This document shows positions 35,621 through 43,303 of a stretch of 64,000 bases of DNA, piece after piece. This DNA comes from JAKACA01 sp963735115 (GTDB lineage Bacteria > Actinomycetota > Acidimicrobiia > Acidimicrobiales > Bog-793). Every line of letters begins with the position of its first letter. Position 1 is the stretch's first letter. A model generated the notes under the pieces. It saw only the letters and a program-made list of their open reading frames with translations, did not search any database and was not told the DNA's origin. The stretch is from assembly GCA_963735115.1 (NCBI GenBank), contig CAVTJR010000003.1, positions 1,550,001-1,614,000 of the forward strand. The letters are read 5' to 3'. Both the position numbers and the translations under genes were made by a program.

Positions 35621-36935
35621 GTGCGACACTTTGGTGTGCCCGCAACCACGCCGCACGAGGCGAGCGCCGAGTTGGCCGAGCCGATCCTTCACCTCTCACG
35701 GGTCGTCAAACGCCCGCTCGTCGACGACGGCGGGGAGAAGATGGGCCGCGTCGAGGATCTCATCGTGCGCCTGGACGAGCAGCCGCACCCGCCGATCGTC
35801 GGAGCGGTCGTGCGCATCGCCGGACGTGACCTGTTCGTACCTATCGGCAAGATCGCCGATCTCGAGGACGGCCGCGTCCGCTTCGAAGGCGGGCCGGTGG
35901 ACCTGCGACACTTCGAGCGCCGCCCCGGCGAGCTCCTCCTCGCGAGGGACCTGCTCTCCCGCCACCTCATCAACCTTGTAGGCGGACGTCTCATCAGCGC
36001 CAAAGAGATCGAGCTGGCGAAGGTGCACGGCGTGTGGGAGGTCGTCGGCGTCGATCCGAGCAGCCGGCCGGCGCTCAGGCGTCTCTTGCCGGGAAGGATG
36101 GGACGCAACATCTCGCCGGGCTCGCTCGTCGACTGGGCGAGCATCGAGCCGTTCGTCGCCCACGTGCCGACCGCCCGATTGCGTATCCCCTATCGGAAGT
36201 TGGCCCGGCTCCACCCGGCCCAGATCGCTGACCTCGTGGAAGCCGCCTCGCACGAGGAGGGAGAGGAGATCATCGAGGCCGTGAAGGCAGACCGCGAGCT
36301 CGAAGCCGACGTGTTCGAAGAGCTCGATGTCGAGCACCAGGCGGAGTTCGTCCGATCGAGGACCGACGCCGAAGCCGCCCGGCTGCTCTCGCGCATGGCG
36401 GCCGACGACGCCGCCGACCTCATCATGGAGCTCGACCAGGAGCGGCGGATGCCCATTCTCGACCTCTTGTCCGCTCCCCAGCAGCGCAAGGTACGTTCAT
36501 TGCTCAGCTACAACCCCGAGACGGCCGGGGGCCTCATGAGCCCCGACTTCCTGGCCCTGCCCGAGCAGACGACGATCGCTGAGGTGCTGTCGGCCATTCG
36601 CCTGAGCACGGCGCCGCTCGAGACGCTCCAAGTCGTCTTCAGCCTCGATGAGGGCGGGATCCGTGTCCGGATCGGCGCCTCTCGTGTCGTTGATCAGGTC
36701 CGACCCGGCAGAGCTTCTCTCATCGGTGGCTCGAGCCGTCTCCGCCCACATTCATGCCGACTGGGACCTCCACGCCGTCGTGCGAAAGATGTCCGATTTC
36801 AATCTGACCGTTGCCCCCGTCATGGACGGGGAGCACCACAGCATCCTCGGCGTAGTCACCGTCGACGACGTCTTGGAGTTGCTGCTACCGAGCGGTTGGC
36901 GGCGCGACGCCGGCATGACGGCGGCTGAGGAATGA
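35621..36935 (+). CDS. PRC-barrel / MgtE-N / CBS protein, frameshifted
   Basis: Encodes a soluble relative of the MgtE magnesium channel's sensory part: an N-terminal PRC-barrel-like module (KMGRVEDLIVRL), the MgtE intracellular helical domain (roughly residues 195-305, ending YNPETAGGLMSPDF) and a CBS pair. The reading frame breaks near 36655-36662 (GAGGGCGGGAT). Skipping one base joins SLDEGG to SVSGSAPLVSLIRSDP and the second CBS motif VVTVDDVLELLLP, ending at 36935 (437 residues). No membrane domain is present. It is immediately followed by an Nramp-type transporter, so metal- or nucleotide-dependent gating of that partner is likely. GTG 35621 and GTG 35636 are both possible starts. Confidence 0.75.
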
Positions 36936-37174
36936 CGACGCTCCTCGGCGCCCTGTGCCACCGACGGCCCGGCGTGGGCGGCGCCCGTCTCGGACGGCGC
37001 GCCCCGCAGGGGGCTGCCGCACCGAGCGGTCCGCATGAACCGGGGGTTCCGAGAGCCCCCGCGCGTACGTCGACGTTCAGGTCCCGAGGAGCTCCGCCAC
37101 CTCGCAGTTGACCGGTGTCGGCGTGCGCGCCTCGAGGCGCACGACCGAGACCGAGCACTGAAGGAGGTGAAGCG
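36936..37174 (+). other. Intergenic region before the Nramp-type gene
   Basis: 240 GC-rich bases without a supportable gene; the AAGGAGGTG ribosome site of the next gene ends it. No clear promoter is seen. Confidence 0.3.
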
Positions 37175-38806
37175 ATGCCCAGCAGGGGTGAGACGGCGAA
37201 CACGAGCGCTGTACTCGACGAAGCTCACGCCGGCGACATCCAAGGCGCCCTCGGAACGATCAGGGAGCACGACACCGACCGGCGCCGCACGTGGGCGGCG
37301 CGGCTGTTGGCGCTGCTCGCCATCATGGGTCCCGGGCTCATCGTCATGGTGGGCGACAACGACGCCGGCGGGGTTTCCACCTATGCACAGGCTGGCCAGA
37401 ACTTCGGTCTGACCCTGCTGTGGACCCTTCCCCTGCTCATTCCGGTCCTCATCGTGAACCAGGAGATGGTGGTCAGGCTGGGCGCAGTCACCGGTGTCGG
37501 CCACGCCCGGCTCATCATCGAGCGGTTCGGCAAATTCTGGGGGGCGTTCTCGGTGGGCGACTTGTTCGTCCTCAACTTCCTGACGATCGCCACCGAATTC
37601 ATCGGCGTCAGCCTGGCGCTCGAATACTTCGGCATCAGTGAGTACATCGCCGTGCCGCTTGCAGCCGTCGGGCTGATCCTCATGACCGTTTCCGGCAGCT
37701 TCCGTCGCTGGGAGCGCTTCATGTACGTCTTCGTGCTGGCCAACTTCCTCGTCATCCCACTCGCCATCTTCAGCCACCCCCCTCTCCGGCCCTTCCTCCA
37801 CGGCATGTTCGTCCCGGGCGTGCGGGGCGGCTTCACGTCCACCTCGGTGCTGCTCATCATCGCCATCGTGGGAACGACGGTGGCGCCCTGGCAGTTGTTC
37901 TTCCAGCAGTCCAACATCATCGACAAGCGCATCACCCCGCGGTGGATCAACTACGAGCGGGCCGACACCTTCATCGGTTCGGTCGTGGTTGTCTTCGCCG
38001 CCTCAGTGTTGGTGGCCGTACCCGCCGCCGCCTTCGCCGGGACGAAGGCGTTTGGGAGCTTCACGGATGCCAACGGTGTCGCCCACGAGCTGGCGCACTA
38101 CGTCGGGCATGCCTCCGGGGCGATCTTCGCCATCATCCTGCTCAACTCCTCGATCATCGGTGCGGCCGCCGTGACACTGTCGACGTCGTACGCCTTCGGC
38201 GATGTGTTCGGCGCCAGGCACTCGCTCCACCGAGGGTGGCGCGACGCCAAGCTCTTCTACGGCACGTTCTCAGCCATGGTGGTGCTCGCCGCCGGCCTCA
38301 TCCTCATCCCCGGCGCTCCACTCGGTCTGATCACCACCGGTGTGCAGGCCCTCGCCGGCGTGCTACTACCGAGCGCAACCGTGTTTCTCCTCCTGCTCTG
38401 CAACGACAAGGACGTGCTCGGTCCGTGGGTGAACAAGCCATGGCTGAACGTCGTGGCCGCCTTCATCGTCTCGGTGCTGCTGGCGCTGTCTCTCGTCCTG
38501 ATGGCGACCACGTTGTTCTCCACCATCAACGTCAAGGCGCTCACCGTCGTCCTGGCCGCCGTGCTCCTCCTCGGCTACGCCGCCGCCGGCGCAGTCGTCG
38601 TGCGCGGAAGGCGACGCCACCCTCCGCAACCTCAGCCCGTCCTCGGGCAGCGTCGCGACACCTGGCGGATGCCGCCGCTCAGCCTTCTCGATCGGCCGAA
38701 GTGGTCGCGGGGACGGCTGACCGCCATGTACCTGCTGCGCGCCTACCTCGTCGTGGCGGTCCTCTTGCTTCTCGTGAAGGCCGTCGAACTGGGCGTGCAC
38801 AAGTAA
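37175..38806 (+). CDS. Nramp-related divalent metal transporter
   Basis: 543 residues, about eleven to twelve membrane helices; ATG 37175 with AAGGAGGTG upstream. The first helix reads MGPGLIVMVGDNDAGGVSTYA, so the DPGN motif of classical Nramps is DAGG. The helix-6 region reads TVAPWQLFFQQSN instead of the MPHN motif, losing the Met that favours transition metals. This suggests magnesium or another cation, as in Nramp-related magnesium transporters, rather than Mn/Fe. The neighbouring MgtE-N/CBS protein supports that idea. The C-terminus has a short cytosolic Pro/Arg stretch and a final helix. Confidence 0.85.
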   Translation: MPSRGETANTSAVLDEAHAGDIQGALGTIREHDTDRRRTWAARLLALLAIMGPGLIVMVGDNDAGGVSTYAQAGQNFGLTLLWTLPLLIPVLIVNQEMVVRLGAVTGVGHARLIIERFGKFWGAFSVGDLFVLNFLTIATEFIGVSLALEYFGISEYIAVPLAAVGLILMTVSGSFRRWERFMYVFVLANFLVIPLAIFSHPPLRPFLHGMFVPGVRGGFTSTSVLLIIAIVGTTVAPWQLFFQQSNIIDKRITPRWINYERADTFIGSVVVVFAASVLVAVPAAAFAGTKAFGSFTDANGVAHELAHYVGHASGAIFAIILLNSSIIGAAAVTLSTSYAFGDVFGARHSLHRGWRDAKLFYGTFSAMVVLAAGLILIPGAPLGLITTGVQALAGVLLPSATVFLLLLCNDKDVLGPWVNKPWLNVVAAFIVSVLLALSLVLMATTLFSTINVKALTVVLAAVLLLGYAAAGAVVVRGRRRHPPQPQPVLGQRRDTWRMPPLSLLDRPKWSRGRLTAMYLLRAYLVVAVLLLLVKAVELGVHK

Positions 38807-38826
38807 CAGCTGGAAGGACACCATCC

Positions 38827-39924
38827 TCACCGGCTGACGCGCCGGACAGCCTGCGCGAGCCACTCCGGCCTGATCTCGACCCCCCACCCCGGTCCGTCAG
38901 GAATCGCCACGGCACCGTCGCGCACTGACAGTCGAGGTTCGAACAGCCCCGCCTGGAAGGGGTAGTACTCGTCGGGCTCGATGGAGAATTCGACATACGG
39001 CCCGGCGTTCGGAATGGCCCCCATGAGATGGAGGGCGAACACGGTCACGAGGGACAGGTTGGCCGAGTGGGGCACGCAGCGGAGTCCCGCCTCCTCTGCC
39101 ATGGCGGCCACTTCGACAGCTCGCGTGAGTCCTCCCACGTAACAGACGTCCGGCTGCACGACGTCCACCGCTCGCAGGGCGATGATCCTGCGCCACTGGC
39201 TGAGGGAACAGTCCTGCTCCCCGCCGGCGACGTCGAGCGACAGGGCGCGCGCCACCTGAGCTGTCCACTCGAGCTCCCAGTACGGACATGGCTCCTCGAA
39301 GTGGCAGACGCCGTAGTCCTCCAGCAGATGCCCCACCTCGATCGCACGAGCCGGCGTATAGGCGCTGTTGGCGTCGACGAGCAGCCCGGCGTCGTCACCG
39401 AGGGCGCTGCGCAAGGCAGGCACGATCGCCTCCGTCCTCCCGGGCCACTCGTCGGCATCGTGACCGCACTCGCGCCCGATGCGGAACTTGAAGGCTGAGA
39501 AGCCGGCCACCTCCCTCAGTCGCGCCAATCGGGCCGCCTCGTCGCCCGGAGTGATGTCGCGTCGCATGCTCGAGGCGTAGACGGGAAAGGGCCGCGGAGA
39601 ACCTCCGAGCAGCTCGCACACGCTTTGGCCGGCTCGACGACCACGCAGGTCCCACAGGGCGGTGTCGAGTCCTGCTAGCGCTCTGCAGAGGTAGGAGCCG
39701 GGAAACTTGTGCTCGCGTTGTGGGATGACCGCCACGAGACCGGCGATGTCGTCGGCGTCGGCTCCGACAGCGTGCGGCGCCACTTGGCGGTGCAGCACGG
39801 CGGAGGTGATGTCGGCGTTGAACGGCGCCACCTGCCCGAACCCTTCCCACCCGTCGTCGGCGACCACCCGGACGATCGCGACCTCCTCGGTCGCGTACGT
39901 CTCGATCGCCGAGATGCTCGCCAT
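38827..39924 (-). CDS. Mandelate racemase / muconate lactonizing enzyme family protein
   Basis: Enolase-superfamily enzyme, 365 residues, abstracting a proton alpha to a carboxylate with metal help. Seen are the KFRIG lysine motif in the barrel, metal ligands in DANSAY, FEEP and GGEQ, and a late PHSANLSL His. ATG 39924 has AAGGAG nine bases upstream. It is the last gene of the six-gene minus-strand operon (46584 to 38827). The substrate, probably an acid sugar or amino acid derivative, cannot be assigned. Confidence 0.87.
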   Translation of the reverse strand: MASISAIETYATEEVAIVRVVADDGWEGFGQVAPFNADITSAVLHRQVAPHAVGADADDIAGLVAVIPQREHKFPGSYLCRALAGLDTALWDLRGRRAGQSVCELLGGSPRPFPVYASSMRRDITPGDEAARLARLREVAGFSAFKFRIGRECGHDADEWPGRTEAIVPALRSALGDDAGLLVDANSAYTPARAIEVGHLLEDYGVCHFEEPCPYWELEWTAQVARALSLDVAGGEQDCSLSQWRRIIALRAVDVVQPDVCYVGGLTRAVEVAAMAEEAGLRCVPHSANLSLVTVFALHLMGAIPNAGPYVEFSIEPDEYYPFQAGLFEPRLSVRDGAVAIPDGPGWGVEIRPEWLAQAVRRVSR

Positions 39925-39970
39925 GGCAGATCGCTCCTTAAAACTGACGGCGTCCGCGGGTCATCTTGGC

Positions 39971-41065
39971 TCAAACGACGGCGCCCGGGAACACGATCAC
40001 CGGACGCAGCTGCTCCCCCCTCTTGGCCGACGACACGGCTTCATTGATCTCCGCCAACGCGAAGCGACTGGAGATCAGCTCGTCGAGCATCAACTCCCCG
40101 GTCAGATACGACTGCGCCGCCCGGGGTATGTCGAGGCGCGGCTGCGAAGCTCCCATCTTGCTCCCGAGGATGCGGAGGCTCCCGTCGGCGATGGCGACCG
40201 GGTCGAGAGACAGTACGGTGCCGCTCGGGGGTATCCCCACGATGACGAGCGTCCCCCCCCGGCGGAGCAGGCCGAAGCCGAGCGCGCTCGCCACGCTCGA
40301 ACCCGTCGCCACGAGCACGTAATCGGCCCCGTGGCCGTCCGTCAGCTCCTCCACTTGCTCTCTGGCATCGGTCAGGGAGGGGTTGAGCACGTCCGTGGCG
40401 CCGAAGAGCTTGGCAGCGGCCAGCTTGTCGTCCGAGAGGTCGAGCGCGACGATGACGGCCGCACCGGCCAGGCGGGCGCCCTGCACGCAATTGAGGCCGA
40501 CCCCGCCCGTACCGACGACAACGACGGACGACCCGGGACGCACCTGAGCGGTGTTGACGACGGCCCCGAGGCCCGTGAGGACACCGCAGGCGAGCAGGCA
40601 GGCGCGATCGAGCGGGAGCTCGCTCGGTACGACGATCGCCTGCGACGCATCCACCGTGACGAGCTCGGCGAAGGCGGCGGTGTGCATCGCCTGCAGGAGC
40701 GGACCGCCCTGGCGGGTCCGAAGCGGTGGAGACGTATCGGAGATGAAGCCGCCTTCGCACAGGGTCGGCTGCTCCCATCGACACGGCCCGCATCGTCCGC
40801 ACGAGCGGACGAGCGTAACGACGACGTGGTCACCCTGCTTGAGCACATCCACGCCGGCGCCGACGACTTCGACCACTCCGGCGCATTCGTGGCCGTAGAC
40901 AGCTGGCAGGTCCCCGCCCCAGGCTCCCGACATGTAGGCGATGTCGCTGTGACACACGGCACAGGCGCTGACTCGAACTGACACCTCGGCGGCTTCCGGC
41001 GGTCGCAGCTCGACCTCTTCGAGCTCAAGGGGACCGCCGAACTCGTGGCAGACAGCTGCGATCAC
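39971..41065 (-). CDS. Zinc-dependent alcohol dehydrogenase
   Basis: 364 residues. Catalytic zinc ligands are in CAVCHSD and GHECAGVVEVVGAG. The structural zinc loop has CGRCGPCRWEQPTLC with all four Cys. The Rossmann motif is VVVGTGGVGLNCVQGARLAGA. GTG 41065 overlaps the stop of the preceding dehydrogenase gene (GTGA); the much longer frame to 41329 is shadow. It probably oxidises an alcohol or reduces an aldehyde intermediate of the operon's pathway. Confidence 0.88.
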   Translation of the reverse strand: MIAAVCHEFGGPLELEEVELRPPEAAEVSVRVSACAVCHSDIAYMSGAWGGDLPAVYGHECAGVVEVVGAGVDVLKQGDHVVVTLVRSCGRCGPCRWEQPTLCEGGFISDTSPPLRTRQGGPLLQAMHTAAFAELVTVDASQAIVVPSELPLDRACLLACGVLTGLGAVVNTAQVRPGSSVVVVGTGGVGLNCVQGARLAGAAVIVALDLSDDKLAAAKLFGATDVLNPSLTDAREQVEELTDGHGADYVLVATGSSVASALGFGLLRRGGTLVIVGIPPSGTVLSLDPVAIADGSLRILGSKMGASQPRLDIPRAAQSYLTGELMLDELISSRFALAEINEAVSSAKRGEQLRPVIVFPGAVV

Positions 41066-42135
41066 TTTCCGACCCCCGGACCGTCTGCGCCATTGCGTCC
41101 GCCACCGAGAGCGCTCAGCAACGCCGGCGACCGGCGGAGGAGATCGAGGAGATAGCTCCCACGATCGGGCGTGTACCCGTTCGGGATCGACAAGGTCGCA
41201 AGTGAGCTCAACGAGTCGGCGCCGAGGCCGGCTGCCGAAAACGAGGTTGCTGTCGAGAAAAAGAGCACCGTGCCATCGTCCTTCGTGAGCAGGATCGCCG
41301 TGCCTTCGCAGCCGGTCACGTTCGTGCATACGAGCGTGAGGTCGCCCCGCCAGAGGCCGCGGGCGCCGAGCATGCCGGCGACACCGAAGGCGTCCGTGGC
41401 GTCGGCCACAACGGTCGTGGCAGCAGGGTCAACGGCGGCTGCCCACCCGAGCGCATCGGTCGAGGGATCGATCACCGTGACGCCACCTGTTGACCCGACG
41501 GCTTCACGGGCGGCGGCGGCGGCGGCGAGGCCGGCATGGCCGGATCCGATGATGATGACATGATCGCCTGGACGGGCGAGCGAACGTACATGCGACGCCG
41601 CCGGATACACGTCGAGGGCCGTGAGGACAACGGAGAGCGGCAGGTCGTCCGGGACAGCCGCACAGGACATCCGGCCCGTGACGATCGCCCTGCCGCGGGC
41701 GGGCACCTGCGGGCTCGTCAGATCGACAGGGCCGACGTCGTCGAGGCGAAGTGGCGTCGCCACGAGGGAGGCGAGGGGCACCACCCGCTGGCCGAGGAGG
41801 AGGCCAGCCTGCCAAAAACTGGCGCCGAGCACGCTGAGGTGACCGAGGAGAACACCACCGGATCCGGTGACCGGGTTGTGCAGCTTGCCTCGCTCGGCGA
41901 CGATCGCTCGGATCCGCGCCGCCATGGCGTCGGCATCGTTGTCACAAGCAAGGCGGATCTGGCGGTAGCTCGTAGCGTCAAGGTTCAACATCTCGACTTC
42001 GACCTCGGCTTCGAACTCGTTGGCGGGAGCCGTGGCGTCAAGGCGATCCGCCATGTGAGGCAAGGAGCCCTTTGGCGACAGCGACCGCTGGCTACCGAGT
42101 GCCGCCGGGTTGACGAAGTACAGGTCGCTCGTCAA
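41062..42135 (-). CDS. L-erythro-3,5-diaminohexanoate dehydrogenase-like enzyme
   Basis: About 357 residues. Resemblance to Kdd of lysine fermentation is seen in RSLSPKGSLP near the start, LNLDATSYRQIRLAC, NPVTGSGGVLLGHLSVLG and the Rossmann stretch DHVIIIGSGHAGLAAAAAA. No lysine aminomutase, kce or kal gene is nearby, so lysine fermentation is unlikely and another beta-amino or amine substrate is probable. The start is unsure: TTG 42135 fits the family length, ATG near 42053 is shorter, and the frame upstream is shadow of the phosphotriesterase gene. It overlaps the next gene by 4 bases. Confidence 0.75.
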   Translation of the reverse strand: MTSDLYFVNPAALGSQRSLSPKGSLPHMADRLDATAPANEFEAEVEVEMLNLDATSYRQIRLACDNDADAMAARIRAIVAERGKLHNPVTGSGGVLLGHLSVLGASFWQAGLLLGQRVVPLASLVATPLRLDDVGPVDLTSPQVPARGRAIVTGRMSCAAVPDDLPLSVVLTALDVYPAASHVRSLARPGDHVIIIGSGHAGLAAAAAAREAVGSTGGVTVIDPSTDALGWAAAVDPAATTVVADATDAFGVAGMLGARGLWRGDLTLVCTNVTGCEGTAILLTKDDGTVLFFSTATSFSAAGLGADSLSSLATLSIPNGYTPDRGSYLLDLLRRSPALLSALGGGRNGADGPGVGK

Positions 42136-42232
42136 GATGCCGAATCTAGTCTCGCCTCCCCCTCGGCTCAGCGGGCCGACGGCGACGAGTGCCGCGCCTC
42201 TTTCGCCTTGTCGGTCTTCACGGGGGCGTCTG

Positions 42233-43303
42233 TCAGCCGGGCCTGCGCTCCCGAGCGAGGGCGGCGACATCGGCCGGCAGAGCGATCGCCCGAGCAGGGT
42301 TCTCGACGAGGAGCCGCAGCCGGAGCGTCTCGTCGATTCCGAAGCGGTCCATGACCGGGACCACGTCGCGCAGGATGTGTGCGTAGCCCTCGCCCCCGTA
42401 TCGCACCCAGTAGGCCTTGGAGTAGACGTCTTGGGACACGACGATGCGCTGGTCGAAGCCGAGGTCAGCCACTGCCCGGATGAGTTTGAGTCGCATGGCG
42501 TCGTTAGGCATCGCAAAGTCCGAGTACGGGTAGAAGCTCGACTCGTGCCCGAACAGGTCGAACGACACGAAGGCGCCCGCCCTGGCGAGTTCGGCGACGG
42601 CTGCCGGGTCGTCAAGGGTGCGGTCGAGGTGGCTCATGACGACACGGGCGGGGTCGGCACCGGCGCTGCTCGCCACCTCGAGCGCCTCCCTCGGAGCGGC
42701 CGGATGGCGGCCGGGGTGGATGATGAGCGCCCTTCCGGTACGTGCCTGTGCCCGTGAGGCGGCCACGAGCGCCTTGCGCTCGCATTCGACCATGGGCCAG
42801 CTCAGGCCGATCTCGCCGATCACTCCGGCCTTGACGGCGACTCCCTGCCGATCTGACGGCACGCCGTCGACACAGTCGGAGACGATGAGCTCGGTCAGCT
42901 GCTCGACGGGCCACTCGTGCACGCGGGCATCGTGGTACTCGTGGTCGTAGAAACCCCCGCCCATGACGACGTTCACACCGCTTGCCCGCGACACCTCCGC
43001 CAGGCGCGCTGGCTGGCGCCCCAAGCAGATGGGCGTCACCTCGACGAGCGTGCGACCGCCGGCACCTGCGAAATGGCGCAGCTCGTCGGCCGCCTCGCCC
43101 ACGGAGTCGAGAACGAGGCAATGCGGATTGTCATCGTTTCGGCGAGCGAGGTAGTAGTTGTGGAGCGCCAGCGGATCTCGGTGTCGACTCTCCTCCCTCT
43201 GGGCTGGCGTGCGGGCGTCGACGAACAGGTGCTCGTGTATGAGCGTCGGCCCGAGCTCGGCGGCCGTGACAGGGCCGAGCACCGTGTCGACGACACCGTT
43301 CAT
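42233..43303 (-). CDS. Phosphotriesterase-family metal-dependent hydrolase
   Basis: 356 residues, TIM barrel. First metal pair in LIHEHLFVD, bridging residue probably the Glu of GVIGEIGLSW (as in Glu-bridged family members rather than carbamylated Lys), His of IIHPGRH and MSHLDRT, and the final Asp in VVSQD. Relatives act mostly as lactonases or amide hydrolases. ATG 43303 overlaps the stop of the flavoprotein gene (ATGA). Its place between an amine-dehydrogenase-like enzyme and an amino-acid dehydrogenase suggests ring or amide opening. Confidence 0.83.
   Translation of the reverse strand: MNGVVDTVLGPVTAAELGPTLIHEHLFVDARTPAQREESRHRDPLALHNYYLARRNDDNPHCLVLDSVGEAADELRHFAGAGGRTLVEVTPICLGRQPARLAEVSRASGVNVVMGGGFYDHEYHDARVHEWPVEQLTELIVSDCVDGVPSDRQGVAVKAGVIGEIGLSWPMVECERKALVAASRAQARTGRALIIHPGRHPAAPREALEVASSAGADPARVVMSHLDRTLDDPAAVAELARAGAFVSFDLFGHESSFYPYSDFAMPNDAMRLKLIRAVADLGFDQRIVVSQDVYSKAYWVRYGGEGYAHILRDVVPVMDRFGIDETLRLRLLVENPARAIALPADVAALARERRPG

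Noticed and set aside
41062..42615. Kdd-like protein starting at 42615
   Set aside because: The extra N-terminal part is antisense-frame shadow of the phosphotriesterase gene; similarity begins after 42135.
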